In this document: positions 1 to 8,814 of the stretch, piece by piece
How positions within the stretch are numbered: position 1 is the stretch's first letter
Layout of the letters: each line of letters opens with the position of its first letter
Origin: JAVVHH01 sp965199665
Lineage (GTDB): Bacteria; Pseudomonadota; Alphaproteobacteria; Acetobacterales; Acetobacteraceae
NCBI GenBank assembly: GCA_965199665.1
Contig: OZ241208.1
Location: forward strand, 3,348,001 to 3,412,000
DNA length: 64,000 nt
Reading direction: 5' to 3'
Translations under genes and position numbers: made by a program
The notes under the pieces: generated by a model
What the model was told of the DNA's origin: nothing
Databases searched by the model: none
What the model saw: the letters and a program-made list of their open reading frames with translations, nothing else

Positions 1-134
1 TTGATCTCGCACCCGTCGAGCCCCATTGCAGCCCCGTCCTGCCAGGGCAGACGCTGAGCCTGTACGAACTCGATATGATCACGCATGACCCGAATCTCGG
101 ATCGACCGACGCACGCTGTCAATGGAAGCCATGA
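1..134 (+). CDS. 3' end of an unidentified CDS (partial at window edge)
   Basis: An open frame with strong G/C third positions enters from the left edge (phase starting at base 3) and ends in TGA at 132-134. That stop overlaps the ATG at 131 of the next gene in an ATGA junction. The visible tail of about 43 residues ends ...DARCQWKP and contains PGQTLSLYELD. I do not recognise the family from this fragment. The codon bias and the ATGA overlap argue that it is the real last part of an upstream operon gene, co-translated with the ligase. There is no start in view. Confidence 0.5.
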   Translation, partial: DLAPVEPHCSPVLPGQTLSLYELDMITHDPNLGSTDARCQWKP

Positions 135-1507
135 TGGACAAGCCCCCGAACTTCCTCCCCGACATGCTCCGCCAACCCGCCGAGGCGGTGCGTCAGCTGC
201 AGGACGCGCTGCTCCGTCAGATGGTGGAAATCTGCTACGACGCCCATCCCTACTACGCGCAACTCATGCGCCGTGAAGGGCTGGAACCTCGCCATATCCA
301 AACCTGCGCCGACCTCGTCCGGCTGCCGCCCGCGTCGAAGACCGAGTTCCTCGCCGACCCCGATGCGTTCCGGCTCGATCCGGACAAGCTGAAGGGTCAT
401 GAGGGGACTCTCTGGAAGGTCGTCTACACGACCGGCACCACCACCGGCCGCCCTGCCCCGGTCTATGTCACCGCGCACGATCATTTTGCCTACATGTTCG
501 GCTTCAAGGACCGGCAGGGGATCATTGGCCTGCGCGACACCGACCGGCTGATGAACCTGTTCCCGCTGACGAACTTCCCGCTCGGGGCCTTTGCCCGCGC
601 GGCCGACGAGGTCGCGGCGATCGGTGCGTGCATCGCGTATGGCCATACCGGCCGGGCCGAGATGGGCTTCCCGCTGAACCGCTCCATGGACGAGGCGGTC
701 GAGGCCGTCAGCCGCCACCGGGTGACGGTGCTGTGGGGCGTGGCCGGGTTCGTGCGCCGGGTCCTGATCCGCGCCAAGGAGCTCGGCGCCGATTTCTCCA
801 GCGTGCGCATGGTCATGACCACCGGCGAGGCGGCGTCGCCCGCCATGCGGGCCGATTTCCGCCGCCGCATGCAGGATCTCGGCTGTGCCGACACGACGGT
901 GGTCAATCGCTACGGCTCGACCGAGCAGGGCGGCACCATGATCGAATGCGTCGATGGCAGCGGCTTTCACAGCGTCCTGCCGGACCAGCTGTTCCACGAA
1001 GTCATCGACCCGACCGGCGCTCGCATGCCCGACGGAGAGGCCGGACATCTGGCCGTCACCCACCTCAACCGCCGCGGCACCGTCTTCCTGCGCTACATGG
1101 TGGGCGACATCGCCTCGCTCGATCACCGGCCTTGCCCGCATTGCGGCCGTACCTCGGCGCGCATCTCGTCCAACCCGGTGCGCAGCGGCGACATCGTCAA
1201 GATCAAGGGCGCGCTGGTCAACCTCGGCAACCTGAAATCCGAGTTCGACCGCAAGCAGGAGGTCGACGAGTACCAGATCGTCGTGCGCCCGGAGGACCCG
1301 ACCGATCAGTTCTCGATGGACGAGCTGGTGATCCGCCTGGCGCCGGCCAAAGGCAGCGGCGGCAACATAGGTGAACAGATCGCGGCCGAAGTCACCCGCC
1401 TGACCAACCTCCGCCCCCGCATCGAGATCGTCGGCAGCAACGACATCTTCGACCCGCTCACCGCGAGTAAGCCGCGCCGCATCGTCGACGCCCGGCCGCA
1501 ACGATAA
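131..1507 (+). CDS. Phenylacetate-CoA ligase (PaaK)-like AMP-forming acyl-CoA ligase
   Basis: This cytoplasmic enzyme is predicted to adenylate a carboxylic acid and transfer it to CoA. The ANL-type phosphate loop TTGTTTGRP lies near residues 100-108. The adenine/acyl-site motif VVNRYGSTEQ is near residue 257. The C-terminal hinge region carries PCPHCGRTS, a Cys pair as in PaaK relatives, followed by SGDIVKIKG. At about 458 residues it has the usual PaaK length. ATG at 131 is chosen because it makes an ATGA overlap with the upstream stop; ATG at 122 or 134 is possible. It heads an operon with an isochorismatase-fold hydrolase and two amidohydrolases, so the acid substrate probably comes from, or feeds into, a ring- or amide-opening pathway. 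The substrate cannot be read from sequence. The family call is firm. Confidence 0.88.
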   Translation: MMDKPPNFLPDMLRQPAEAVRQLQDALLRQMVEICYDAHPYYAQLMRREGLEPRHIQTCADLVRLPPASKTEFLADPDAFRLDPDKLKGHEGTLWKVVYTTGTTTGRPAPVYVTAHDHFAYMFGFKDRQGIIGLRDTDRLMNLFPLTNFPLGAFARAADEVAAIGACIAYGHTGRAEMGFPLNRSMDEAVEAVSRHRVTVLWGVAGFVRRVLIRAKELGADFSSVRMVMTTGEAASPAMRADFRRRMQDLGCADTTVVNRYGSTEQGGTMIECVDGSGFHSVLPDQLFHEVIDPTGARMPDGEAGHLAVTHLNRRGTVFLRYMVGDIASLDHRPCPHCGRTSARISSNPVRSGDIVKIKGALVNLGNLKSEFDRKQEVDEYQIVVRPEDPTDQFSMDELVIRLAPAKGSGGNIGEQIAAEVTRLTNLRPRIEIVGSNDIFDPLTASKPRRIVDARPQR

Positions 1508-1517
1508 GGGAAAGACA

Positions 1518-2219
1518 ATGAATCCGACCGTGAAACCCTGGGACGGCATCATCTCCGACGACGAGCAGAAAGCCTATCGCGCCGCCGGTTTCGGCCGGCC
1601 GTCCGGACTCGGCAAGCGCCCGGCGCTGCTCATCATCGACGTGCAGTATCGCACCACCGGCACCGTATCGCGGCCGTTCTGGGAGTCCTTGCAGGAGTTC
1701 CCGACTTCCTGCGGCGACGTCGCCTGGCGCGCGGTCAGCCAGATCGAGAAGCTGCTCGCCCTCTTCCGTGAGCGCTCGTGGCCGGTGCTCTACCCCCACG
1801 TCTCGCCCAAGCAGGGTTTCGACGGCGGCCGGCTGTCGGACAAGGTCCCAGCGATCATGACGATCGGGCAGAAGGGTTACGAGTTCGTGCGCGAGATCGC
1901 GCCGCAGGACGGCGACATCCTGCTGCCGAAGAAGCATCCCAGCGCATTTTTCGGCACGCCGCTGGCCTCCTACCTGATCAACCTGCAGGCCGACACGCTC
2001 ATCGTCACCGGCTGTTCGACCAGCGGCTGCGTTCGCGGCTCCGTGGTCGACGCCTTCGCCTACAACTTCCGCGTCGCCGTGCCGCACGACGCGGTTTACG
2101 ACCGCAGCGCCACCTCGCACGCCGTCAACCTGTTCGACATGTCGGAGAAATATGCCGACGTGATGTCCACCGACGAACTGGTGGAGAAGCTCCGCGCTCC
2201 GGTCGAGCACGCCGCGTGA
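1518..2219 (+). CDS. Isochorismatase-family cysteine hydrolase (N-carbamoylsarcosine amidase-like)
   Basis: A 233-residue cytoplasmic hydrolase of the isochorismatase fold, which usually cleaves C-N bonds in amides or carbamoyl compounds. The family triad is visible: Asp41 in LLIIDVQ, Lys about 137 in LPKKHPSAF, and nucleophile Cys171 in TSGCVRGSVVDA, which also fits the cis-peptide region. The length and the TSGCVR signature resemble N-carbamoylsarcosine amidohydrolase and RutB-like ureidoacrylate hydrolases more than true isochorismatases. It starts 10 bp after the ligase stop with AAGGGAAAGAC upstream as a ribosome site. Its TGA overlaps the GTG of the next amidohydrolase (GTGA). The pairing with a hydantoinase-like enzyme suggests hydrolysis of an N-carbamoyl or amide intermediate, which is inference. 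Confidence 0.88.
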   Translation: MNPTVKPWDGIISDDEQKAYRAAGFGRPSGLGKRPALLIIDVQYRTTGTVSRPFWESLQEFPTSCGDVAWRAVSQIEKLLALFRERSWPVLYPHVSPKQGFDGGRLSDKVPAIMTIGQKGYEFVREIAPQDGDILLPKKHPSAFFGTPLASYLINLQADTLIVTGCSTSGCVRGSVVDAFAYNFRVAVPHDAVYDRSATSHAVNLFDMSEKYADVMSTDELVEKLRAPVEHAA

Positions 2220-3628
2220 GCGCGTTCGATCTCGTGGTCCGTGGCGGCCAGGCCGTGTTGCCGACCGGGCTGCGCGCCTGCGACATCGCGGTCCGTGATG
2301 GCCGCGTCGCTGCCCTGCTCGCGCCCGGCGAAAGCGCCACCACCACGCGGGAACTCGACGCGCGTGGTCTCGTCGTTCTGCCCGGCATCATCGACGTGCA
2401 TCTGCATCTCGGACACGGCGCCGACATCTCCCGCCCCCGCACACCGGCCGACGCCGCCGGCGAAACCGCGGCGGCGGCCAAAGGCGGCATCACCTGCTTC
2501 ATCCCCTTCCTGATGGCGACGGATCCGTTCGAGGACCTGTTCCCCGAGGTGCGCGAGATCACCGAAGCCGGAGCGCGGATCGATTTCGGCTATCATTTCT
2601 GTATCTCGACCGAAGCGCAGCTCGCGCGGGTGCCGGACTATGCCGCGGATTTCGGGGTGCCCACCTTCAAGATCTTCATGAACAACCGCGGTGGCGAGGG
2701 CAAACGCCTCGGCTTGCCCGACCTCGATGACGGCTTCCTGTTCCGCCTGTGCGAGGCCGCGGCTGCCGCGGGTGGCATGGTGTGCCCGCATCCGGAGACG
2801 ATCGAGCTGGCTTGGGTCATGCGCGAACGGGTGATGAAGGCCGACCCGGAGGGCACGACCGGGCTGGCGGCCTGGAACGCGACACGCCCGCCTTTCGTCG
2901 AGGCCGACGCCGTGCAGCGGGCCGCCCTCATCGCCGACGCGGCGGGCGCCCCGCTTTATATCGTGCACACCTCTTCCAAGGCGGCCCTGGACGCCGCGTT
3001 GCGCCAGCGCCGTGCCGGCATGCGCGTCTATGTCGAGACCTGCCCGCACTACCTCACGCACGATGTCACCTGGTCCGGCGGCATCGTCGGCAAGATCAAT
3101 CCGCCGCTGCGCGAGGCCGCCGATCGCGAGGCGCTCTGGCAGGCCGTGCTCTCGGGCGAGGTCGACACGGTGGCCACCGATCACGTCCATCGCGACATCT
3201 CGGCCAAGCAAGGCACGATCTGGACCGCCTCGCCGGGCTGTCCGGGGCTCGAGACGCTGCTACCGGTCATGCTGACGGAGGGCTACCACAAACGCGGCCT
3301 GCCGCTCGAACGGATTGCCGCGCTGCTCTCGGGCAACCCGGCGGCTCTGATGGGGCTGTCGAACAAAGGCGCGATCGAGGTCGGGCTGGACGCCGACCTG
3401 GCCATGGTGGACCTCGATGCCGAATGGACGCTCGATCGCGACAGCCTCGCCTCCAGCGCCGGATACTCGATCTACGAGGGATGGCCCATGCGCGGCCGGG
3501 TCAAGCACACGCTGGCCCGCGGGCGCCTGGTGCTCGAGGACGGCAACCTGCGTGAGGACGCCGTCGGCCAGGGGCGCTTCGTTCCACGATCGCTCTCGCG
3601 CACCACACAGATGAGGACCGCGGCATGA
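2216..3628 (+). CDS. Dihydropyrimidinase/hydantoinase-like cyclic amidohydrolase
   Basis: A 470-residue TIM-barrel amidohydrolase with the full metal set of the dihydropyrimidinase/hydantoinase/allantoinase group. His62 and His64 form the DVHLH motif, Lys152 in TFKIF is the likely carboxylated bridging lysine, and His192 (CPHPE), His251 (IVHTS) and Asp322 (VATDH) complete it. It should hydrolyse a cyclic amide or ureide ring. GTG at 2216 is preferred because it overlaps the preceding stop (GTGA) and removes a 146-residue non-homologous in-frame extension. It is translationally coupled to the next gene by ATGA. Together with the upstream cysteine hydrolase it forms a classic ring-opening plus decarbamoylation pair. 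Allantoinase or hydantoinase specificity cannot be decided. Confidence 0.9.
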   Translation: MSAFDLVVRGGQAVLPTGLRACDIAVRDGRVAALLAPGESATTTRELDARGLVVLPGIIDVHLHLGHGADISRPRTPADAAGETAAAAKGGITCFIPFLMATDPFEDLFPEVREITEAGARIDFGYHFCISTEAQLARVPDYAADFGVPTFKIFMNNRGGEGKRLGLPDLDDGFLFRLCEAAAAAGGMVCPHPETIELAWVMRERVMKADPEGTTGLAAWNATRPPFVEADAVQRAALIADAAGAPLYIVHTSSKAALDAALRQRRAGMRVYVETCPHYLTHDVTWSGGIVGKINPPLREAADREALWQAVLSGEVDTVATDHVHRDISAKQGTIWTASPGCPGLETLLPVMLTEGYHKRGLPLERIAALLSGNPAALMGLSNKGAIEVGLDADLAMVDLDAEWTLDRDSLASSAGYSIYEGWPMRGRVKHTLARGRLVLEDGNLREDAVGQGRFVPRSLSRTTQMRTAA

Positions 3629-4515
3629 CGACCTTCGACCCCACCCTGACGCGGACCGGCTACGGCGCGATCGACATCGTCGTGAACTGCTACACGCCGG
3701 AATTGGTCGCCGCCGGGCGCGCGCCCACGGATGCGAATTTCCGCGACAAGGTCGGCGTTGCCGGCCCGGAGCGCACCGGCACGTCGCTGGAAGACTACAT
3801 CGCCAAGATGGACCGCGCCGGCATCGAGCGCTCGCTTCTGGTCGCCGCCCGCTGCGGCGATCTGCGCGTCCGTGGGTCGACCGAGGTGCCTTACGAGGCC
3901 ATCGCCGACGCCTGCCGCAAGTATCCGCACCGCTTCTCCGGCCTAGCCGGCATCGACCCGACGCGGGGTGTCGCCGGCCTGAAGGAGTTGGACCGCGCCG
4001 TGCACGAATACGGCTTCGTCGGTGCCCACCTCTACCCGCATTGGTTCGGCAAAGCGCCGGATGCCGCCATCTACTACCCGTATTATGCCCGCTGCGCCGA
4101 ACTCGGCATCCCGATCATGATGCAGGTCGGTCAGTGCCTGGTCTATCAAACCGACCGCCGCCTCCCCTCGGTGGGCCGCCCCATGGCGCTCGACCAGGTC
4201 GCGATCGACTTCCCCGAGCTCACCTTGATCGGCATCCATCTCGGCTACCCATGGGTCGACGAGATGATCTCGTGTTGTTGGAAGCACCCGAACGTCTACA
4301 TGGCGGGCGACGCCTACGCCCCAAAGCATTGGCCCGCCCAGGCCGTGCACTACGCCAACACCTACGGTCAGGATAAGTTCTTGTTCGGCACCGATTGGTG
4401 GGTGATCGACCCGGAGCGCGCCATGACCGAAGTCGCCGCGCTCGACTTTCGTCCCGCGCCGCTCCGCAAGATCCTCCGGGACAACGCCGTTCGTCTCTTC
4501 CGCCTCCCGGAATGA
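3625..4515 (+). CDS. Amidohydrolase_2-family protein lacking the N-terminal HxH
   Basis: A 296-residue TIM-barrel protein of the amidohydrolase_2 (ACMSD/LigI-like) superfamily. The C-terminal signatures are clear: IGIHLGYPW near residue 200 supplies a conserved His, and FGTDWW near 254 supplies the catalytic Asp. At the end of strand 1, where the family normally has HxH, this protein reads IDIVVNCYTPE, so two usual zinc ligands are absent. It may use a different or no metal, with decarboxylase or hydratase-type chemistry as in some relatives. It overlaps the preceding gene by ATGA and is the last gene of the plus-strand operon. The next gene is convergent, 14 bp away. Confidence 0.85.
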   Translation: MTTFDPTLTRTGYGAIDIVVNCYTPELVAAGRAPTDANFRDKVGVAGPERTGTSLEDYIAKMDRAGIERSLLVAARCGDLRVRGSTEVPYEAIADACRKYPHRFSGLAGIDPTRGVAGLKELDRAVHEYGFVGAHLYPHWFGKAPDAAIYYPYYARCAELGIPIMMQVGQCLVYQTDRRLPSVGRPMALDQVAIDFPELTLIGIHLGYPWVDEMISCCWKHPNVYMAGDAYAPKHWPAQAVHYANTYGQDKFLFGTDWWVIDPERAMTEVAALDFRPAPLRKILRDNAVRLFRLPE

Positions 4516-4529
4516 CGCGCCGGGCCCGG

Positions 4530-6095
4530 CTAGGACGAGAACAGATTACCCGGGTTGACCACGCCGTCCGGATCGAGCGTCGTCTTCAAGCTCCGCAGGA
4601 AGGCTTGCGTCGCCGGCAGGCGGGTCGACAGATAGGGATACTTGCGCCCGATCTGCATGTGCACGCCGCCCAGTTCGGCCCAGCGGGCGACCATCGCCGT
4701 CGAGAGCGCGACGACGGCCTCCCGCGCGGCCGGGTTGGCGGTCCGCACGCGCAGGCGCTTCCGCTCCGCATCATTCATGTAATGCGTGTGGATCGGCAGC
4801 GGCTCGTCCGACCAGCGGATCAATGTCTCGATCCCCACGCCCGTGGGGCCGTGCGCGGAGAGCAGGTAGCCACGGTCGATGCCGTGCTCGCGCATGGCGT
4901 CCCGGTGCGCGTCGAACACGGCCTCGGTCGCCTCGAAGCCCGCCACCACGCGGCTGGTGGGCAGCACGACGTGCAGCCAGTTCATCCGCTTGCCCGACGG
5001 TGTGAGCAAGCCGTTCATCGCCGGGAACGGCATGGCCTGCATCACCTTCGGCACCGAGGCCGGAACCCGGCGGCCACCAGCCCCGGCTGCAATGGCACGC
5101 ACCCGTTTGATGCGGGACTGCGCGTCTGCCGCGTCTCGGCCTTCGGCGGTGCAGTTCATGAGATACCCGATCCGCTTGGCGAACCGCCGCCCGCTGACGG
5201 CGATCTGCACGGCATCTACCACGCCGCCGCCCTGCAAGACGGAGCGGAGCGCGGCCAGATCCTGCTTCAATCCCTGGCTCGCCATCCGCGCCCGGGCGGT
5301 GAACGGATCCATCGCCAGGCACTCGCTGGCCAACATCTCGGCCCCGATGCGGCCCATGGTCCGCAACAGCGCGGCCGGGTCGTCGAACGAGTAGGACGCG
5401 ACAGCCACGGCACCCGGGCTTGGGATCAGCACCAGTGTCGCCGCGACCTTGATCCCGAAGGCACCGCTGTCGCCGAGGAATGGCCCGGTCAGGTCGGGGC
5501 CGTAATTGCGGAAGAACGGCGACGCCGTGCCGATCGCCGCGGCCGAACCGGTGACCAGCATCTCCCCGGTTCCCGTCACGACGGTCAGCCCGAGTACCGA
5601 CTCCGCGGAGGTGCCCCGGAAGCCCGAACCGTAGAACTTCGCCCCCTGCGCCAAGGTCGCCCCCACGGTCGCGTGCCGGCCGGAGAACGTGCCCCGGAAC
5701 GGCGTGGTCAGACCCAAGGGACGCAACGCGTCGTTCAAGGCGGCCCACGTCACGCCGGGCTCGACCGTCACGAAACGGTCCTGCTCGTTGATCTCCAGCA
5801 CGGCATCCATCGCCGTCATGTCGACGACGACGGTACTGGCGTCGTTCGGGATGTAGCCCGCGCTGTACGACAGCCCGGCGCCGCGTGTCGCGAGCGAGAG
5901 GCCCAGGCTGCGCGCTGCCTGCACGAGCGTCTGCACCTGCGCCGCGCTGCGCGGGACCGCAACGGCGAGCGGTTCGAAGGTGGAGACGTAGAAGATGTCG
6001 GTTTGCAGCATGCCGAGATCACCGGTGCGAATCTCCAGATCGGGAGCGAGGCTGCACAGTCTTTCTATCGTCGATGTCATGCACTCATCATCCAT
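4530..6095 (-). CDS. FAD-linked oxidase of the VAO/PCMH family
   Basis: A 521-residue flavoenzyme with an N-terminal PCMH-type FAD-binding domain (about residues 45-225: VPRSAAQVQ, RGAGLSYSAG, VEPGVTW, GATLAQGAKFYG). The substrate/cap domain ends in the family hallmark DPDGVVNPGNLF. Relatives oxidise p-hydroxybenzyl alcohols, p-cresol or 2-hydroxy acids. No signal peptide is seen, so it is probably cytoplasmic. ATG 6095 is used; ATG 6080 (MTSTIERL) is an alternative and neither has a strong ribosome site. It is convergent with the amidohydrolase operon and divergent from the solute-binding gene at 6125, with only 29 bp between starts, so the two share a compact promoter region. The exact substrate is unknown. 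Confidence 0.86.
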   Translation of the reverse strand: MDDECMTSTIERLCSLAPDLEIRTGDLGMLQTDIFYVSTFEPLAVAVPRSAAQVQTLVQAARSLGLSLATRGAGLSYSAGYIPNDASTVVVDMTAMDAVLEINEQDRFVTVEPGVTWAALNDALRPLGLTTPFRGTFSGRHATVGATLAQGAKFYGSGFRGTSAESVLGLTVVTGTGEMLVTGSAAAIGTASPFFRNYGPDLTGPFLGDSGAFGIKVAATLVLIPSPGAVAVASYSFDDPAALLRTMGRIGAEMLASECLAMDPFTARARMASQGLKQDLAALRSVLQGGGVVDAVQIAVSGRRFAKRIGYLMNCTAEGRDAADAQSRIKRVRAIAAGAGGRRVPASVPKVMQAMPFPAMNGLLTPSGKRMNWLHVVLPTSRVVAGFEATEAVFDAHRDAMREHGIDRGYLLSAHGPTGVGIETLIRWSDEPLPIHTHYMNDAERKRLRVRTANPAAREAVVALSTAMVARWAELGGVHMQIGRKYPYLSTRLPATQAFLRSLKTTLDPDGVVNPGNLFSS

Positions 6096-6124
6096 TAAAA
6101 CTCACATCTGGAAAAGGGCCAATC

Positions 6125-7615
6125 ATGATCACACGTAGAAATACTCTACAGATAATCGGCACTGCTTCGGTTGCTGCGGTCATTCGACCAGCCTTCGCGG
6201 CCCCAGATACATTGAGTATTGCACTTCCGGGCGATTTTCCTCGACTTGATCCGAGCAAAGACACGTCCCCGCTCGGCTTCAACTACCGCCTCAATGTCTT
6301 CGACGCGTTGACGCAGATGCAGCGCAACGGCGAGGTGCGGCCGCGGCTGGCGACGAAATGGACCGTCTCGCCCGATTTGACGGAGTGGACCTTCAACCTG
6401 CGCGAGGGCGTCAGCTTCCATGACGGCAGCCCGTTTACGGCAGACGATGTCGTCTTCACCGTCAATCGCATCCTGGGCGACACCACGACGCCGGTGCGCA
6501 CCTTCCTCAAAATCGCCGGGAGCGTCGAGGCGGTCGACCCGCACACCGTGCGGTTCAAGCTGGTCCAACCCTACGGCATCTTCGATCGGCAGATGACCTA
6601 CATCTGCATGATGTCGAAGACGTATTTCGATAAAGCCGGACCGAAGAGCTACGACGAAAAGCCGGTCGGTACCGGCCCCTACTCGCTGGTGCGCTGGATC
6701 AAGGACGACCGGACCGAGCTACGCGCCAACCCGAATTACTGGAACGGCGTCCCGGCGATCAAGACCGCGGTCTTTCGTCCGATCCCGTCCGAAGCCAGCC
6801 GGTCGGCGGCGCTGCTGTCCGGCGAGATCGATCTCGTTCCGGCGCTGCCCCCGGCTTTGCTGCCGCAGCTTCGGAGCTCGCCCGATCTGAAGGTCGGCAT
6901 CGCGCCGGGCTTCCGCGTCATCTTCATGGCCTTCAACGTGAACAAGGCGCCGCTGGATAATCCCAAGCTACGCGAGGCAATGGACTGCGCCATCGACCGC
7001 GAGAGCCTGACCAAGAACCTGCTGCGCGGCCTCGGCAAGCCGACCGGCATCATGGTCCCGCCGATGAACATCGGCTACGACGACTCGTTCAAGCCGACGA
7101 AGTTCGACCCCGAGCGTGCCCGCGCGCTGGTGAAAGAATCGGGCTACGATGGCCGACCGATCACGCTGCAATACCCGAACAACAACATGGTCTCCGCCGA
7201 CGCGGTGGCGCAGGCGATCGCCGGTTACCTGAACGCCGTCGGCATCAAGCTCACGCTGCGGCCGATGGAGTTCACGGCGTTCTTCCCAGCTTGGCTGCAG
7301 GACAAGCTGGAGGAAGCCTATTTGTTCGCGTTCGGAGCGACCAGCTACCACGCTGAGTCGATCCTGACGACCCTGTACGAGCAGGGATCCCACGGCTTCA
7401 AAATCGACGACCGAATCGATCGGCTGCTCAAGCAGGAACGGATGACGGTCGATGTCGGCGAGCAGAAGAAGCTGCTGAGCGAGGCGTTCCGATACAGCAA
7501 CGAGGATCGCTATCAGGTTCCACTCTACGATGAGTATCAGGCGTTCGGCATGCGCAAATCGGTCGATTACGATCCCTGGCCCGACGGGTTTGTTCGCCTC
7601 TACGATATGAAATAG
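6125..7615 (+). CDS. ABC transporter solute-binding protein, family 5 (peptide/opine type)
   Basis: A 496-residue periplasmic binding protein. The N-terminus carries TRRNTLQIIG, a Tat-like RR leader with a hydrophobic stretch ending PAFA (about residues 1-23). The mature part has family-5 features: LDPSKD, WTFNLREGVSFHDGSPFTADDV near 100-125, and GTGPYSLV. It should deliver oligopeptides, opines or other organic solutes to an inner-membrane ABC importer, but no permease or ATPase of that class lies in the window. ATG 6125 is chosen over the longer in-frame extension because it begins the leader. Its neighbours are catabolic hydrolases, so the ligand is probably the cluster's substrate (inference). 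Confidence 0.9.
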   Translation: MITRRNTLQIIGTASVAAVIRPAFAAPDTLSIALPGDFPRLDPSKDTSPLGFNYRLNVFDALTQMQRNGEVRPRLATKWTVSPDLTEWTFNLREGVSFHDGSPFTADDVVFTVNRILGDTTTPVRTFLKIAGSVEAVDPHTVRFKLVQPYGIFDRQMTYICMMSKTYFDKAGPKSYDEKPVGTGPYSLVRWIKDDRTELRANPNYWNGVPAIKTAVFRPIPSEASRSAALLSGEIDLVPALPPALLPQLRSSPDLKVGIAPGFRVIFMAFNVNKAPLDNPKLREAMDCAIDRESLTKNLLRGLGKPTGIMVPPMNIGYDDSFKPTKFDPERARALVKESGYDGRPITLQYPNNNMVSADAVAQAIAGYLNAVGIKLTLRPMEFTAFFPAWLQDKLEEAYLFAFGATSYHAESILTTLYEQGSHGFKIDDRIDRLLKQERMTVDVGEQKKLLSEAFRYSNEDRYQVPLYDEYQAFGMRKSVDYDPWPDGFVRLYDMK

Positions 7616-7626
7616 CTCTGCGGCAT

Positions 7627-7875
7627 CTACTTCAGCATGAGGACCTGACTGTCCACGTCAGTTCCTAACGCTAAAGCGATAACCGCTCGCATGCCGGCCA
7701 GGGTCTCGAGATCGCCGACGACCACGGCGTCGGCCCCCGCCGCCTCGGCCAGCGCCGCTCTGCCACGGGCTTGGTCGCGTCCGTGCAGTACCAGGGTGTG
7801 CCCCTGACTGATCAGAAGCTGCGCCGCGATGAGGCCGAGACCGGTCGACGATCCCGTGATGAAGATGCGTGCCAT
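7627..7875 (-). pseudogene. Truncated short-chain dehydrogenase (N-terminal stub)
   Basis: The first 65 or so residues are a good Rossmann start: IFITGSSTGLGL, LVLHGRD, and a DLETLAGMRAV stretch where SDRs have their cofactor-specificity region. After that the frame runs into an unrelated tail (ALGTDVDSQVLMLK) and stops at 82 residues. The usual SDR length is about 230-260, and the catalytic Ser, Tyr and Lys are absent. It lies 12 bp downstream of the NmrA-like gene on the same strand and ends 11 bp from the convergent binding-protein gene. I read it as a 5' remnant left by a deletion near 7680. Confidence 0.7.
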
Positions 7876-7887
7876 GCTGCGTTCCCT

Positions 7888-8751
7888 TCAGACTCGCGCC
7901 AGGAGGTCGCGTAACACGGTTTCAATCGGCGTCGGGCCCTTGCGTGACCCGGCTTGGCCGTCTTCAAACTCGATCCAGCCTTCGTTGAAGCCGTCGATCA
8001 TCTGCGCGCGGGGGAGCGGGTTGCGAGCGCCGCCGGCCCGGAACTCCGCCTCCCACTCAGGCCGCGGCACGGCCTCGACCCGCACCGGCCGGCCAAGGAG
8101 TCCGGACAGGCTGGCGGCGATTGCCTCGGGACTGATCCGGCGCGGCCCCTCGAGCTCGACGATCCGCTGCCCTGTCCACTGCTCGCGCAGCAACTCCGCC
8201 GCCACGTTACCGATGTCGGCCGTGGCAACCATCGGCACCGGCTTGTCCAACGGCTGGAGATGGCTGCGGATTACTCCATCCGTCTTTGCCGCAATGACGT
8301 CGGCGGCACTGTTCTCCATGAACCAGGCGGCCCGCAACAAGGTTACCGGAAGATCGAGTGTGCCGAGTGCCTGCTCGACCAATCCAAGCTGGCTCAACAG
8401 GTTTGGACGCGACGCTTGGGCGCCGATCGTGGACAAGCAGACGACCCGGCTGGGCCTCGCGGTGCGGAGAGCCTCGACCAGGGCTTCAATGACTTGCTTG
8501 ACTTCAGGAAACCCCGGTGCCGGATCAAAAACTGGCGGGATCAGGACGAAAACGCCCGTTGCATCTGCGAAGGCACGGGCCAGGGCGTCTGCATCCGTCA
8601 TCTCCGCCACGGCAACGTCACAGCCCTGCGCCTCCCAGGCCGGGCTCTTCGCCGGGTCACGCAGAACGGCCCTGACTTTCTCGCCGCTTTGCAACAGCTG
8701 CCGCGCGGCAGCGCCGCCCACCTGTCCCGTGATTCCCGTGATCGCGAACAC
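7888..8751 (-). CDS. NmrA-like NAD(P)-binding atypical SDR
   Basis: A 287-residue atypical SDR of the NmrA/HSCARG/QOR2 type. The N-terminal cofactor loop is GITGQVGGAAARQLL at residues 5-19, followed by VRAVLRDP, the usual NADP-binding arginine segment. Further family marks are VFVLIPPVFDPAPG and VCLSTIGAQ. Relatives are quinone reductases or redox sensors. The start is GTG 8751, preceded by GGAGGAGCC on the minus strand. It is divergent from the LysR gene at 8855, an arrangement usual for LysR-controlled NmrA-like enzymes. The substrate is unknown. Confidence 0.88.
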   Translation of the reverse strand: MFAITGITGQVGGAAARQLLQSGEKVRAVLRDPAKSPAWEAQGCDVAVAEMTDADALARAFADATGVFVLIPPVFDPAPGFPEVKQVIEALVEALRTARPSRVVCLSTIGAQASRPNLLSQLGLVEQALGTLDLPVTLLRAAWFMENSAADVIAAKTDGVIRSHLQPLDKPVPMVATADIGNVAAELLREQWTGQRIVELEGPRRISPEAIAASLSGLLGRPVRVEAVPRPEWEAEFRAGGARNPLPRAQMIDGFNEGWIEFEDGQAGSRKGPTPIETVLRDLLARV

Positions 8752-8814
8752 CCTTGGCTCCTCCGCCTGACGGGACCCATGTCGCGCCGAACGACTGCTG
8801 ACTAAAGTGCGGTT

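Noticed and set aside
119..1552. A 477-codon antisense frame opposite the PaaK-like gene
   Set aside because: It mirrors the codon bias of the sense gene, has no recognisable motif, and shows the H/R/A/G-rich composition typical of antisense frames in GC-rich DNA. The same applies to the long frames at 2096-3211, 4395-6098, 19-20 kb and 56883-58736.
4519..4530. 12-bp palindrome GCCGGGCCCGGC between convergent genes
   Set aside because: With no loop it can form only a 4-bp stem, and such GC palindromes are common by chance in this composition.
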